Of a stretch of 64,000 bases of DNA, positions 34,420 through 42,211 are shown one piece after another; positions within the stretch are counted from its first letter, which is position 1, and the number at the start of each line of letters is the position of its first letter. The notes below the pieces were generated by a model. The model was not told the origin of the DNA and made no database searches. It saw only the letters and a list, made by a program, of their open reading frames with translations. The position numbers were made by a program, and so were the translations under genes. The DNA is from an uncultured Alphaproteobacteria bacterium (GTDB lineage: Bacteria > Pseudomonadota > Alphaproteobacteria > Caulobacterales > Caulobacteraceae): positions 92,439-156,438 of the forward strand of contig CAIVVM010000025.1 of assembly GCA_903909375.1 (NCBI GenBank). The letters run 5' to 3'.

Positions 34420-34834
34420 AGGCGTCCTGCGCTCGCTGTGACAATGCATCAGATCCTAAACGCCCCATGAGTGAATCGAGTACGGCCTTCTGTCCGGGAC
34501 GCACCGTTATCGGCGGGCCTTCTTCAATGCCGCTCAGCGCGCCGACCTCACCCCATTCTGCGGCCGTCAGTGCGCGATCCTTCAGAGCTGCAATCTCGGC
34601 ATCATTGAACTGGCCGTCCGTAAGCCCGCGTATCGTGCGATCAAACCTCTTGTCCGCACCGCTCGCACGCATCCCGCCCAGAACAGCGGCCTTCTGAAAT
34701 CGATTGAGAGCGACCTGGTAGGTTTGCACGGGCCTGCCTGCGTCGAGCGAGCGTCGGGGCGCTGTCGTCAGCCCCTCGCCCCCCTGTCGCAACAGCGCAT
34801 CCAATCGAGCCCGATCCCTGTCTGTGAATAGCAT
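34379..34834 (-). CDS. Unknown soluble protein of a two-gene cassette
   Basis: 151 residues, helical and charged: LFTDRDRARLDALLRQGGEG, NRFQKAAVLGGMRASGADKR, TDGQFNDAEIAALKDRALTA, LDSLMGRLGSDALSQRAQ. No recognisable enzyme motif or signal peptide. Followed by an overlapping membrane-protein gene. By position it is equivalent to the toxin-like genes of the other cassettes, but nothing in the sequence itself shows toxicity. Confidence 0.55.
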   Translation of the reverse strand: MLFTDRDRARLDALLRQGGEGLTTAPRRSLDAGRPVQTYQVALNRFQKAAVLGGMRASGADKRFDRTIRGLTDGQFNDAEIAALKDRALTAAEWGEVGALSGIEEGPPITVRPGQKAVLDSLMGRLGSDALSQRAQDAYGRASRSGKIRVR

Positions 34835-34897
34835 CTAGCCTCCAGATAAACAGAACAATAGAAGAACATCAACAGTCGCCTGCGGCGAAAGCAAGAC

Positions 34898-34923
34898 CCG
34901 GGCGGTCCCTCAGGACCGCCCGG
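34898..34923 (-). terminator. Hairpin after the coat gene
   Basis: Perfect 11-bp inverted repeat CCGGGCGGTCC/GGACCGCCCGG with a 4-nt loop, 7 bp after the coat protein stop; the following minus strand is moderately T-rich (TCTTGCTTTCG). Probably a terminator or an mRNA-stabilising hairpin. Confidence 0.65.
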
Positions 34924-34930
34924 CGCCCCC

Positions 34931-36100
34931 CTAGTTGTTGCCCAGCCGGCAGGCCAGCTGTGGCCGGATGGTCCTGAAGCCGTACAGCACATCCAGACGG
35001 CACGGGAACTTGTCCCCGTTGATGTCGTAATTGCGCACGATCCGCATCGAGACCCCGTCGAAAACCTCGCGTGAGGCAAAGTCCACGCCCGAGGGGAGCA
35101 CCATATCCGCCGTGGCGAAGGCGAACGCCCCCTTCTGATAGGCCATGGAGATGCCGTGGTTGACCGATGCCACGCCGGCGAAGTTGATGGCGGCGCCGTT
35201 GGCCGGCGAGGCCGAAACGTTCTGCCATGCGCCCGACGTCACGATCGCCGGTGAGATCGGGAACGACGTCGCCGTCGCCCCGGTCCCGACCACAAACTGC
35301 TGCAGTACGCCCGTCGACTGCTTGGTCTCCGGATGCACCCGGAACAGACCCGGGATCGTGAACACGTCACCGGCCGCCGGCGCGCCGGCTCCGGTCGAAA
35401 CGGTCAGGGTGGCGCCGGTCTGGCCCGCGCCGTTCACGATGAACGCGGCGTTGGAGGGACCCCGCAGGTGCGAGGGCCACAGGGTGTTCTCCATGAAGTC
35501 GAATCCGGCCGTACGGCCCATGAAGCCTTCACGGTTCTGCCTGGCGATCGTGGTCTTGTCGTTGAACAGGCCCTTCAGCGCGTCCACCAGATCCACATTG
35601 TCCTGGGTGTTCAGATTGCAGGTCCGCCCGTTCAGCGGCGCCAGATTGTCCACCAGGATCTTGCGGGCCTGCAGCACCCGGGTGAAGGTGGCAGGCCCCG
35701 CGCCCTGCACCTGGTTGTAGACATCGCGGTACATGGTCATGGCGTCCGCCTCGATATGGGCGGCCAGCACGCTCATCGCCGGCTCCAGGATGCGCTCCGA
35801 AAAGTCATCCAGGGCCATGGTCAGGTCCACGGAGGTGAAGTTCAGGTCCACGCCCTTCTGGGTCTGCACCTTCAGGTCCACCGTGTTTTCCACGGTGTCC
35901 TGGGCGGCCAGGTTAGGACCCGTCCGCACCACATACTGGTTGGGCAGGCGCACCTTCAGCGTGTCGCCCACCTTCGCACCCTGCTGGGCAAAGCTGTCGT
36001 CATAGTCGCGCGTGATCGTGCCCACGAAATTGAGCTTCTGGTGCAGCACGCGAAGCGCCTCCCGCGTCACGGCGGTGGCGGTCAGAATGGTATTGGGCAT
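34931..36100 (-). CDS. Major capsid (coat) protein, P22 gp5-like
   Basis: ATG 36100 gives 389 residues; the longer frame adds a non-homologous 13-residue tail. N terminus MPNTILTATAVTREALRVLH, then FVGTITRDYDDSFAQQGAKVG and TLKVRLPNQYVVRTGPNLAA, closely follow the P22-type coat family. Later parts (FDFMENTLWPSHLRG, SREVFDGVSMRIVRNYDING, KFPCRLDVLYGFRTIRPQLA) are also typical. It forms the procapsid with the scaffold encoded two genes upstream. All structural regions appear intact. Confidence 0.85.
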   Translation of the reverse strand: MPNTILTATAVTREALRVLHQKLNFVGTITRDYDDSFAQQGAKVGDTLKVRLPNQYVVRTGPNLAAQDTVENTVDLKVQTQKGVDLNFTSVDLTMALDDFSERILEPAMSVLAAHIEADAMTMYRDVYNQVQGAGPATFTRVLQARKILVDNLAPLNGRTCNLNTQDNVDLVDALKGLFNDKTTIARQNREGFMGRTAGFDFMENTLWPSHLRGPSNAAFIVNGAGQTGATLTVSTGAGAPAAGDVFTIPGLFRVHPETKQSTGVLQQFVVGTGATATSFPISPAIVTSGAWQNVSASPANGAAINFAGVASVNHGISMAYQKGAFAFATADMVLPSGVDFASREVFDGVSMRIVRNYDINGDKFPCRLDVLYGFRTIRPQLACRLGNN

Positions 36101-36353
36101 GGAAAGTCCTTTTGAATGGGTTGGGTTTGGGCCGCGCAAAGGCGTCCGAGGCGCGAGGGTCGCGCGTGCTCGGTCGCAGCCGGTCAGGCGGCGGCAAGTT
36201 CGATTGAGGCGATCTGGCCGGTTCCTTCCACCGGGCCTCCGTCGCCGGAGCCGTTGGAAGACGGCCAGATCTCTTGTTTTCTGGATCAGAAGCGATAGAA
36301 CAATATGGGAACAACGTAATCGGGCGCTGTCGTCGACATTGAAGGAAGACCGG

Positions 36354-36761
36354 ATGAAGTCTCTGCGTTGGCGCTACGGTGCCTTCACGCTTGTCCTGGC
36401 GCTCGCGGTTTCATTTATCGTCGGGTCGTTTGACCTTCGTCTGGACGACGATCAGCGCTCCATTCTGCTGATTTCAGGATTGGTGCTGTACTTGGTGACC
36501 ACCAATGGACTGTTGTACCTCTTGTGGCGGGAACCGCCGCCGGGCAGCCTGGTTGTCCGGATCGGCAGAATTGCTTCGATCCTGCTTCTGGGTGCACCGA
36601 CCCTGGGAGGCCTCATCGCCTACATGGTCATCATGGACGACATTGGGGGTATCGCTCTCCCGGTCGTTGCCGCACCATTCGCCCTGATAGCGCCCCTATG
36701 GGTCTTGGCCCTCAGGCGTAGTCTCCGAAAGACCCCGACATCACTCAGCGAGGTTTTCTAG
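36354..36761 (+). CDS. Multi-pass membrane protein on the opposite strand
   Basis: ATG 36354 with GAAGGAAGA upstream; 135 residues with four probable membrane helices (FTLVLALAVSFIVGSF; SILLISGLVLYLVTTNGLLYL; IASILLLGAPTLGGLIAYMV; VVAAPFALIAPLWVLALR). It points against the structural genes, and its end overlaps by 17 bp the 3' end of the unknown gene 36745-37374. It may be the membrane partner of that gene, transcribed convergently, unlike the other cassettes. Function unknown. Confidence 0.6.
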   Translation: MKSLRWRYGAFTLVLALAVSFIVGSFDLRLDDDQRSILLISGLVLYLVTTNGLLYLLWREPPPGSLVVRIGRIASILLLGAPTLGGLIAYMVIMDDIGGIALPVVAAPFALIAPLWVLALRRSLRKTPTSLSEVF

Positions 36762-37374
36762 GCGCCTGCGCAAGGGAGTCCCTCACATGATCGATCCACG
36801 GCCACGGTGCAAACCTTGGTCCGTCTTTCCACCCCCAGGTTTGATCATCTCCAACCCGTTTGCCAAACTGGACTTCGGTTTGGTCGCCTACAGCCATGTT
36901 GGAATTGGCGATCGGGTACCCATAGAGTGTGCCTGAACGATTGATCCAGGCGGCCGAACGCTCGGAGGGCCTCTTGGCGTCTCTTGCCGCGACACCCGGA
37001 AGGTACGTCTCATGGAGCACCCGTTCGCCGCGCCCATAGTCAGGGCTTTGACGCGCAGGATCGACCTGCGCCTCGAGTCTGAAATCCTTCTCACCACCTC
37101 GAAAAATGTACTGCTCCCGACCGTCGTCGTACTCGGTGTACATGTGATCCGGCAGGATCTTCTTGATCGGCTCCGGCAGCTCGTGGCCGGTCGCTTCTTC
37201 AAGCATGTTGGAAAAGATATCGAAACTCCGCACGGTAACGCGCGTTCCACGAGTCTGCGCCTTGCGGGGCGCCGCCGCCAGCGAGGCATAGGCCCGCAGG
37301 CTCATCAACGGCCCTGATGGCAACGGCGAAGGCGCCGACGGCCCCGGCAGGTTCCCCTTCAGAAACGCCGCCAT
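36745..37374 (-). CDS. Unknown protein between scaffold and coat genes (toxin-like candidate)
   Basis: ATG 37374 overlaps the scaffold stop (TGATG), giving 209 residues. The C-terminal ~150 residues (TGHELPEPIKKILPDHMYTE, EQYIFRGGEKDFRLEAQVDP, RSGTLYGYPIANSNMAVGDQ) are rich in aromatic and charged residues and look like a compact enzyme domain, set on a short proline/alanine-rich N terminus. I do not recognise the family. Its place, wedged into the capsid genes beside a membrane-protein gene, matches the other cassettes. Confidence 0.55.
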   Translation of the reverse strand: MAAFLKGNLPGPSAPSPLPSGPLMSLRAYASLAAAPRKAQTRGTRVTVRSFDIFSNMLEEATGHELPEPIKKILPDHMYTEYDDGREQYIFRGGEKDFRLEAQVDPARQSPDYGRGERVLHETYLPGVAARDAKRPSERSAAWINRSGTLYGYPIANSNMAVGDQTEVQFGKRVGDDQTWGWKDGPRFAPWPWIDHVRDSLAQAPRKPR

Positions 37375-38177
37375 CAGCGCCCCCGCGCCATCTGTTCGTT
37401 GCGCCGGCGCATCCATTCCTTGGTCGCCAGCTCGTCGCGGACGCCGCCCGCCCCACCGCCGCCGCCGCTGATGGAGACCGCTGGCCGCACCGCTTGTGCA
37501 GTCTCCCGCGCCCCGACCTCGCTGGCCTGATCGGCCCGCCAGGCCTTGTGCAACAGCTTCCACAGGCGCGGATCGGCCATCTCGCGCAGCTCCTCCATGG
37601 TCACGCCGAACGCCTGGGCATAGTCCACCAGCTTGCCGGCCACTTCCGGCGACCAGCCCTCGATCTCCTCGCTCAGCTTGCGCCCCGTTTCGGCCATCGC
37701 CTCGGCCGCCTCGCGCGCCGCCTGCAGCGCGGATCGTTCCTGATGATGGCTGACCGCATAGGCCAGCTGGTCGCGCACCTCGGCCAGACGCTGGAAAGCC
37801 GCCCAGTTGGCCTGCGCGCCCTCCGGATCCTCGGCGGCGTAGGCTTCCCAGTCCACCCCCTGGAAATCTTCAATCTGCGCGTCCAGCGCCGCCAGGCGCT
37901 GCTCATCCCGGCTCGCGCCGTCATGAGCCCGCGCCCGCGCCGCCAGCGCCTCGCGCTCGGCCTCCAGCGCCCGCCGGTGCTCCGCCAGTTCCTGGGTCTT
38001 GCGCGTATAGTCCGCCTGCCGCAGGACCGCGCCCTTCAGCGCCGCCGGCAGGGTATGAACCTGCCCGTCCAGTTCCAGCTCGAACATCTCAGTCTCTGCG
38101 TCGGCCCCCTCAGGCATCCGGTCGTCGTCGCGCACGAGGTCGCCCTCGCCCGCCAGATAGGCGTCGTAATGTTCCAT
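37374..38177 (-). CDS. Scaffolding protein (putative)
   Basis: 267 residues, acidic and strongly helical: an N-terminal EGADAETEMFELELDGQVHT strand, a long coiled coil (YTRKTQELAEHRRALEAERE through AEAMAETGRKLSEEIEG), and a basic C terminus (TKEWMRRRNEQMARGR). Position between portal and coat genes, coiled-coil content and basic tail fit phage scaffolding proteins, which guide coat assembly and exit. The SGGGGGAGG linker before the tail is typical of flexible scaffold ends. Confidence 0.65.
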   Translation of the reverse strand: MEHYDAYLAGEGDLVRDDDRMPEGADAETEMFELELDGQVHTLPAALKGAVLRQADYTRKTQELAEHRRALEAEREALAARARAHDGASRDEQRLAALDAQIEDFQGVDWEAYAAEDPEGAQANWAAFQRLAEVRDQLAYAVSHHQERSALQAAREAAEAMAETGRKLSEEIEGWSPEVAGKLVDYAQAFGVTMEELREMADPRLWKLLHKAWRADQASEVGARETAQAVRPAVSISGGGGGAGGVRDELATKEWMRRRNEQMARGR

Positions 38178-38426
38178 GGTCGTCCTTTGGTTTGGGAATG
38201 CCCGTTCGGGCGGTCAGAAACGTTCGCGGGCCTGCCATGGCCGCGTGTAGGTCTGGCGTTCGGTCAGGGCGCCGCGCGCAGGTTCATCGCGCCGCGCCGG
38301 CCACCTGGACCTGCCTTCTGCGCCCAGCGCGATTTGCGATTTTGAACCCAGCCTGGATCGCGTTATGGCCGATCCCGTTAAGAAACTGCCTTCACGTGAA
38401 GTCTACCGGGCGTAGCCCCTGTAAGG

Positions 38427-38765
38427 TCAGTCTTGATTATTCCTCTGGCGACGAATCCGCATCATTGTCGCGGTAACGATACCGATGAACTGAAAGGTGA
38501 TCCAGAAAATCCCCACAAGCATTATAATCATAATGTCGTATATTTTCGCGTTTAATGGATTTTCCTTCGTTTCCCAGACACCATATTGAAATTTAACTAG
38601 CAACAACGGGACGAAGAAGAAAGTAACTCCGGCGAATATGTAAATGGCTACATTTGCCACTATTCCGATCCATGTACTGCGACGAAGCGCAATCATTACG
38701 CCCGGAACAGTAAGGATTGCAGCAATCATTGCCAGGAAAGCGGCAAACCAGTAGCCATCGTTCAT
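38427..38765 (-). CDS. Small multi-pass membrane protein, likely partner of the hydrolase gene
   Basis: 112 residues with three or four membrane segments (WFAAFLAMIAAILTVPGVMI; IGIVANVAIYIFAGVTFFFV; IMIIMLVGIFWITFQFIGIV). Start overlaps the hydrolase stop by ATGA, so the two are translated together. Visibly AT-rich against the surrounding GC-rich phage genes, a sign of separate origin. A membrane protein coupled to a lipase-like protein is the usual form of an immunity protein for a membrane-acting effector. Confidence 0.65.
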   Translation of the reverse strand: MNDGYWFAAFLAMIAAILTVPGVMIALRRSTWIGIVANVAIYIFAGVTFFFVPLLLVKFQYGVWETKENPLNAKIYDIMIIMLVGIFWITFQFIGIVTATMMRIRRQRNNQD

Positions 38766-39505
38766 CGCCGCGCCCTTACAGTTCGGGTTTTCATCCAGGC
38801 CTTGATCGGCTGCTCATCACTCAGGATGTCCGTTTTCGGTCGTCGACTGGCGTCCAGCACCTCACGCGCGCCGCTCCAGACCATCAATGTGTCGACGTCC
38901 TTGTGGTGGGCGCTGACAGCAGGACGTCGATCCGCCCGGTCGGTCGGGAGCCTTGACGGGATCCCCGCGAAGAACGGGACCCAGGCAAGCCAGTCAGAGC
39001 CGTCGCGGGATGATGGAGTCGCGTCCACATTCATCCAGAAAGCGGCAGGTCGGCCCCGCTCGGGCGCAGCCCGGAAGGCCGTTACGGGATCAAGGGTCAC
39101 GAGATTGTCGACTCTCAAACCCTCACGTCCGGCCCTCACGGCGGCGTTGAACGCATCCGGCCCACCGTAACTGTGGCCGACGACGTTCACCGGACCTCCA
39201 AAGCGGTTGGCGGCCCGAATGGCATCGACAACCTCGCCCGTCCTGGCGTTCGGAAAATAGGCAACGCGTCGACCGGTCTCCCTGGTGTAGGCATCCTTGT
39301 ACTGTCGGAGAGCGCCGGAAAAGTCCGTTTCCTTGTCATCCAGAAACCCGCCGATGAAGATGTCGGCGCCACGTTGGTCTTCCGGAACCTCGACCGCCCA
39401 CCTGGAGAAGATCGAAGTCTCGTCGGGCCTCGCCGGCAAAGGCAGCGCACCGACGCGATCAAAGACCGAGGGGCGCTCTCGCTGAACCGGCTTTGGTTTT
39501 GGCAT
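38762..39505 (-). CDS. Alpha/beta hydrolase (lipase-like) in the capsid cluster
   Basis: ATG 39505 gives 247 residues. The nucleophile elbow is GHSYGG in VNVVGHSYGGPDAFNAA, with a later acid candidate in TLDPVTAF and a histidine in VSAHHKDVD. No secretion signal. N terminus PKPKPVQRERPSVFDRVG is basic and proline-rich. Wedged between portal and scaffold genes with a coupled membrane protein, it resembles lipase effector-immunity pairs of contact-dependent systems (Tle-type), though the catalytic triad can only be confirmed by a structure model. Confidence 0.7.
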   Translation of the reverse strand: MPKPKPVQRERPSVFDRVGALPLPARPDETSIFSRWAVEVPEDQRGADIFIGGFLDDKETDFSGALRQYKDAYTRETGRRVAYFPNARTGEVVDAIRAANRFGGPVNVVGHSYGGPDAFNAAVRAGREGLRVDNLVTLDPVTAFRAAPERGRPAAFWMNVDATPSSRDGSDWLAWVPFFAGIPSRLPTDRADRRPAVSAHHKDVDTLMVWSGAREVLDASRRPKTDILSDEQPIKAWMKTRTVRARR

Positions 39506-39584
39506 GGGAAATCCGAACCGTCGAAAATCTTGCGCAGGCATTCTCCACACCATCAGAACTAATCGGGAACATCAAGCGAAAAAC

Positions 39585-41462
39585 TCAGCGCGCACCCGTG
39601 GCTCGCATCCGGTTCGTCTCCGCCTCGAACGCCTCGATTTCCAACTTCCGGGCCTCATGCGCCCGGTCCTGTTTCAGCCCGGCGATCTCCGCCCTCGCGG
39701 CCGCCAGCGCCTGGGCCATCTGGCTCATCTGCGCCTTGGCCGCCTCCACCTCCGGCGCCGCGCCCCTGGCCTGTGGCGGAACCAGCGCTGCCAGCCGCCC
39801 GGCGATCTCGTCGGCTCCGGGCCAATCCAGGTTCCGCGCCAGCAGATCGCCCACCACGGGCGCCGCCGCCGGATAGGCCCGGATCAGCTCGATCATCTGC
39901 GTCGCCGCCTCCTCGCGGCGGCTGGTGAAGCTGGGTCCGGACCGTACCGTCAGGTCATACTTGCCCGCCGCCAGATCATAGATCTTCTCGACCTTGCGCA
40001 GCGACCCCGCCGGATCGGCGCCCGCCGGCGCGACACCGACCGCTTTCGCCGACCCGTCCGGCCCCAGCACACGCACCACCCGCGAGGTTGCGTACACCTT
40101 CGGGATCAGGTCGATCAGGATCCGCCCCGCGTGTCGGATCGCCCGGCTCAGATTGTCGATGTAGTGGAAGGTCGACACATCCCCCTCCCGCTGCCTGGCC
40201 ATGATCGCCCGGCCCGAGGTCTCGTTCGACCGCGCGCCCAGGCTGGCGTCATGCAGCCCCATGATCGACTTCATGTCGTCCGAGGCGTTCAGCGCCTCCT
40301 GCAGCGCTCCGGCCGGCACGCCGGCAAACCCCTGCCGCGTCGGCGGCTCGGGGCCGTCATATTCGATATAGGCGTGGCTCTGCACATTGGCCGTCGCCCA
40401 TTTTGCCGAGTCCGTCTCGAACGCCCCCGTCCGACCGATGAACGGCGCCTTGGGCGCCAGCGCCACCAGTTCCGTCGAGGTGGTGCGCCAGTAGTTGAAC
40501 ATCCGCTGCGGATCCTTGGCGTCCCGCACCAGGCTGCGCAGCCGCCGGCGCCCATCCACCATCAGTTCCTCGCCATAGACCGGTACAATCGGGATGAACC
40601 GCCCGGCCCAGTCCACGGTCTCCAGCACCTGCGCCCCGCTCAGGATCCGCTGCGTCACCCTGTGGCTCGCCACCTGTCGGGGACGCCCCACCACCGTCAC
40701 GCCCAGCGCATCGAACATCGCCTTCTGTGCGCGATAGATCGCCTCCTCGACCACCTGGCCGTCCGACAGCGCCAGGATCGTGCGCATCACCCGGTCACGC
40801 CGCCAGTATTCGGCGACCGCCACCCGCTCACCGCTGGTCCCGGCGCCCAGGGCCAACCGCGGTCCGTCGCCGCTCCAGTCCACCGGATCGGCGCCCTTCC
40901 ACCGGCCCTCGAAGAGGCGGCGCGGCAGGCTGTCCACCACAAAGGCGGTGTTCCAGTCGCCGCTGTCCGCCGCCGTCGACTCCGGATCGCCATACACCCC
41001 GAACGGGTTGGCCACGCGCTCGACCACGATATCCTGGTCAAAGCCGTCGTCGGCGGCATAGCGGGTGTTGATCCGGAAATACCCCACCCCGCAGGTCACC
41101 GCGAAGTCCAGCGCGGTGTCATAGGCCACCTCCGCATCGCTCGACTGCTCGATGTGGCGGATCAGGCCGTTGAACACCTCCGCCGTCTCCGGGTCCGCCC
41201 CGTCGTCGACGGGATGCACCGCGATCGCCGGCTTGTTCTGGCGGGCGTCATTGACCACCTGGCGGATGAACGCCGGCAGCCGGTTGATGGTCAGGCTGGG
41301 TCGCCCCTCCAGATCCCGCGCGCGCCGCACCGCCTCCGGCCACTGCTCGCCCAGCCGCGCAAACCGCAGGTCATCCAGCGCCTCGCGCCGGTTCTCCGCC
41401 TCCGCGTCCGCCGCCAGCTCGAACGCCTCGCGGGCTTCCTCAAGAATATCGTCATCGGACAA
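39585..41462 (-). CDS. Portal protein (P22 gp1-like)
   Basis: About 625 residues from TTG 41462 (protein LSDDDILEEAREAFELAADA, the usual N terminus); a longer frame from GTG 41603 is inside the repeated leader. Signature parts: RREALDDLRFARLGEQWPEA, GRPSLTINRLPAFIRQVVND, TCGVGYFRINTRYA, and RSNETSGRAIMARQREGDVS near the middle. The C terminus is a long coiled coil (MSQMAQALAAARAEIAGLKQ) forming the portal barrel. Portal forms the DNA entry ring. The non-ATG start and 160-nt structured leader may restrain expression. Confidence 0.85.
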   Translation of the reverse strand: MSDDDILEEAREAFELAADAEAENRREALDDLRFARLGEQWPEAVRRARDLEGRPSLTINRLPAFIRQVVNDARQNKPAIAVHPVDDGADPETAEVFNGLIRHIEQSSDAEVAYDTALDFAVTCGVGYFRINTRYAADDGFDQDIVVERVANPFGVYGDPESTAADSGDWNTAFVVDSLPRRLFEGRWKGADPVDWSGDGPRLALGAGTSGERVAVAEYWRRDRVMRTILALSDGQVVEEAIYRAQKAMFDALGVTVVGRPRQVASHRVTQRILSGAQVLETVDWAGRFIPIVPVYGEELMVDGRRRLRSLVRDAKDPQRMFNYWRTTSTELVALAPKAPFIGRTGAFETDSAKWATANVQSHAYIEYDGPEPPTRQGFAGVPAGALQEALNASDDMKSIMGLHDASLGARSNETSGRAIMARQREGDVSTFHYIDNLSRAIRHAGRILIDLIPKVYATSRVVRVLGPDGSAKAVGVAPAGADPAGSLRKVEKIYDLAAGKYDLTVRSGPSFTSRREEAATQMIELIRAYPAAAPVVGDLLARNLDWPGADEIAGRLAALVPPQARGAAPEVEAAKAQMSQMAQALAAARAEIAGLKQDRAHEARKLEIEAFEAETNRMRATGAR

Positions 41463-41490
41463 GGGCAAACCCCATGGCAAAGGGCCCGCC

Positions 41491-41535
41491 TGACGCGAGC
41501 CCGGCGAGTGAAACAGCCGCCCGCAAAGCGAGCCG
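41491..41535 (-). repeat. 45-bp leader repeat, copy 1
   Basis: Plus-strand reading begins TGACGCGAGCCCGGCGAGTG and ends AGCGAGCCG. It matches 42511-42555 with a few differences. It lies in the mRNA leader between promoter repeat (a) and the portal start. Confidence 0.7.
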
Positions 41536-41582
41536 CCACGACTGAAAAAACTGAAAACCTGGAAACAGGTCGGCGCTTGCCC

Positions 41583-41690
41583 CGGCCTCAGCCCCGCAAC
41601 CACGAGGCCTCCGGAGGCGCACTCCCTGACGCTGACAAAATCCTACCGAAATTGCGCGGCGATGTCAAGACAAAACATGAACAAACATTC
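41583..41690 (-). promoter_or_regulatory. Promoter-leader repeat, copy (a), upstream of portal
   Basis: Minus strand: -35 TTGACA at 41668-41663, 17-bp spacer, -10 TAGGAT at 41645-41640; preceded by GTTCATGTTTTGTC. The leader carries the palindrome GCCTCCGGAGGC and GTGGTTGCGGGGCTGAGG, shared with copies (b), (c) and (d). Confidence 0.8.
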
Positions 41691-41701
41691 ACCCGCGATG
41701 A

Positions 41702-42139
41702 CTATGGCGCGGGATCCAGGCCGACACGTCGCCCGCACGCCAGCAGCGCCAACGGCACAAGGGCCAGGGTGACCAGGATAGAGCTGTAAAACGGATAGGG
41801 GGTGGAGATGTTCAAGGCCTCAGGGTCTACGACCTCGGTCAGGGACGCATGAATCTGCGATCCAACACCAAGGAGGTGACTCAACACCAGCACCCCGCCA
41901 CAGAGCCACCGCCAGGCCCATCGCCCTCCGCCCCGGATCCTGGCGCGGACCAACAGCCAGCACCCAAGCAGGGGCAGCCAACCTAACCACCAGGGCAGAT
42001 AGAAGAGGATGAGAAAGAGCAAAGCCGTCGGAACCGCCGGAGCGGCGTAGTAGCGATAGTCTGCGATCATCAGCGCGATATAGATCGGGATCATCAACAG
42101 CAGGGCCAACCAGGAAACCCTCTGCACCCATATCGGCAT
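41702..42139 (-). CDS. Multi-pass membrane protein of cassette (b)
   Basis: ATG 42139 with AGAGGT upstream gives 145 residues; two starts further upstream lack ribosome sites. Membrane segments: VSWLALLLMIPIYIALMIA, LLFLILFYLPWWLGWLPLLG, WLCGGVLVLSHLLGVG, SSILVTLALVPLALLA. It follows the small gene 42212-42643 and ends 12 bp before promoter repeat (a). By analogy with the neighbouring cassettes it is a candidate immunity protein. No family recognised. Confidence 0.6.
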   Translation of the reverse strand: MPIWVQRVSWLALLLMIPIYIALMIADYRYYAAPAVPTALLFLILFYLPWWLGWLPLLGCWLLVRARIRGGGRWAWRWLCGGVLVLSHLLGVGSQIHASLTEVVDPEALNISTPYPFYSSILVTLALVPLALLACGRRVGLDPAP

Positions 42140-42211
42140 AGCCGTGACCTCTTGCACACGCCTGGATTGCTTAGACCAATCCATCCACATGAACAAGAAC
42201 AAAAACGGAAC

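Noticed and set aside
39504..41789. Plus-strand ORF of 761 codons
   Set aside because: It is a shadow of the portal gene; Arg/His/Pro-rich with no domain. The same holds for the other long plus-strand frames over the phage genes, hisD and the type IIL gene.
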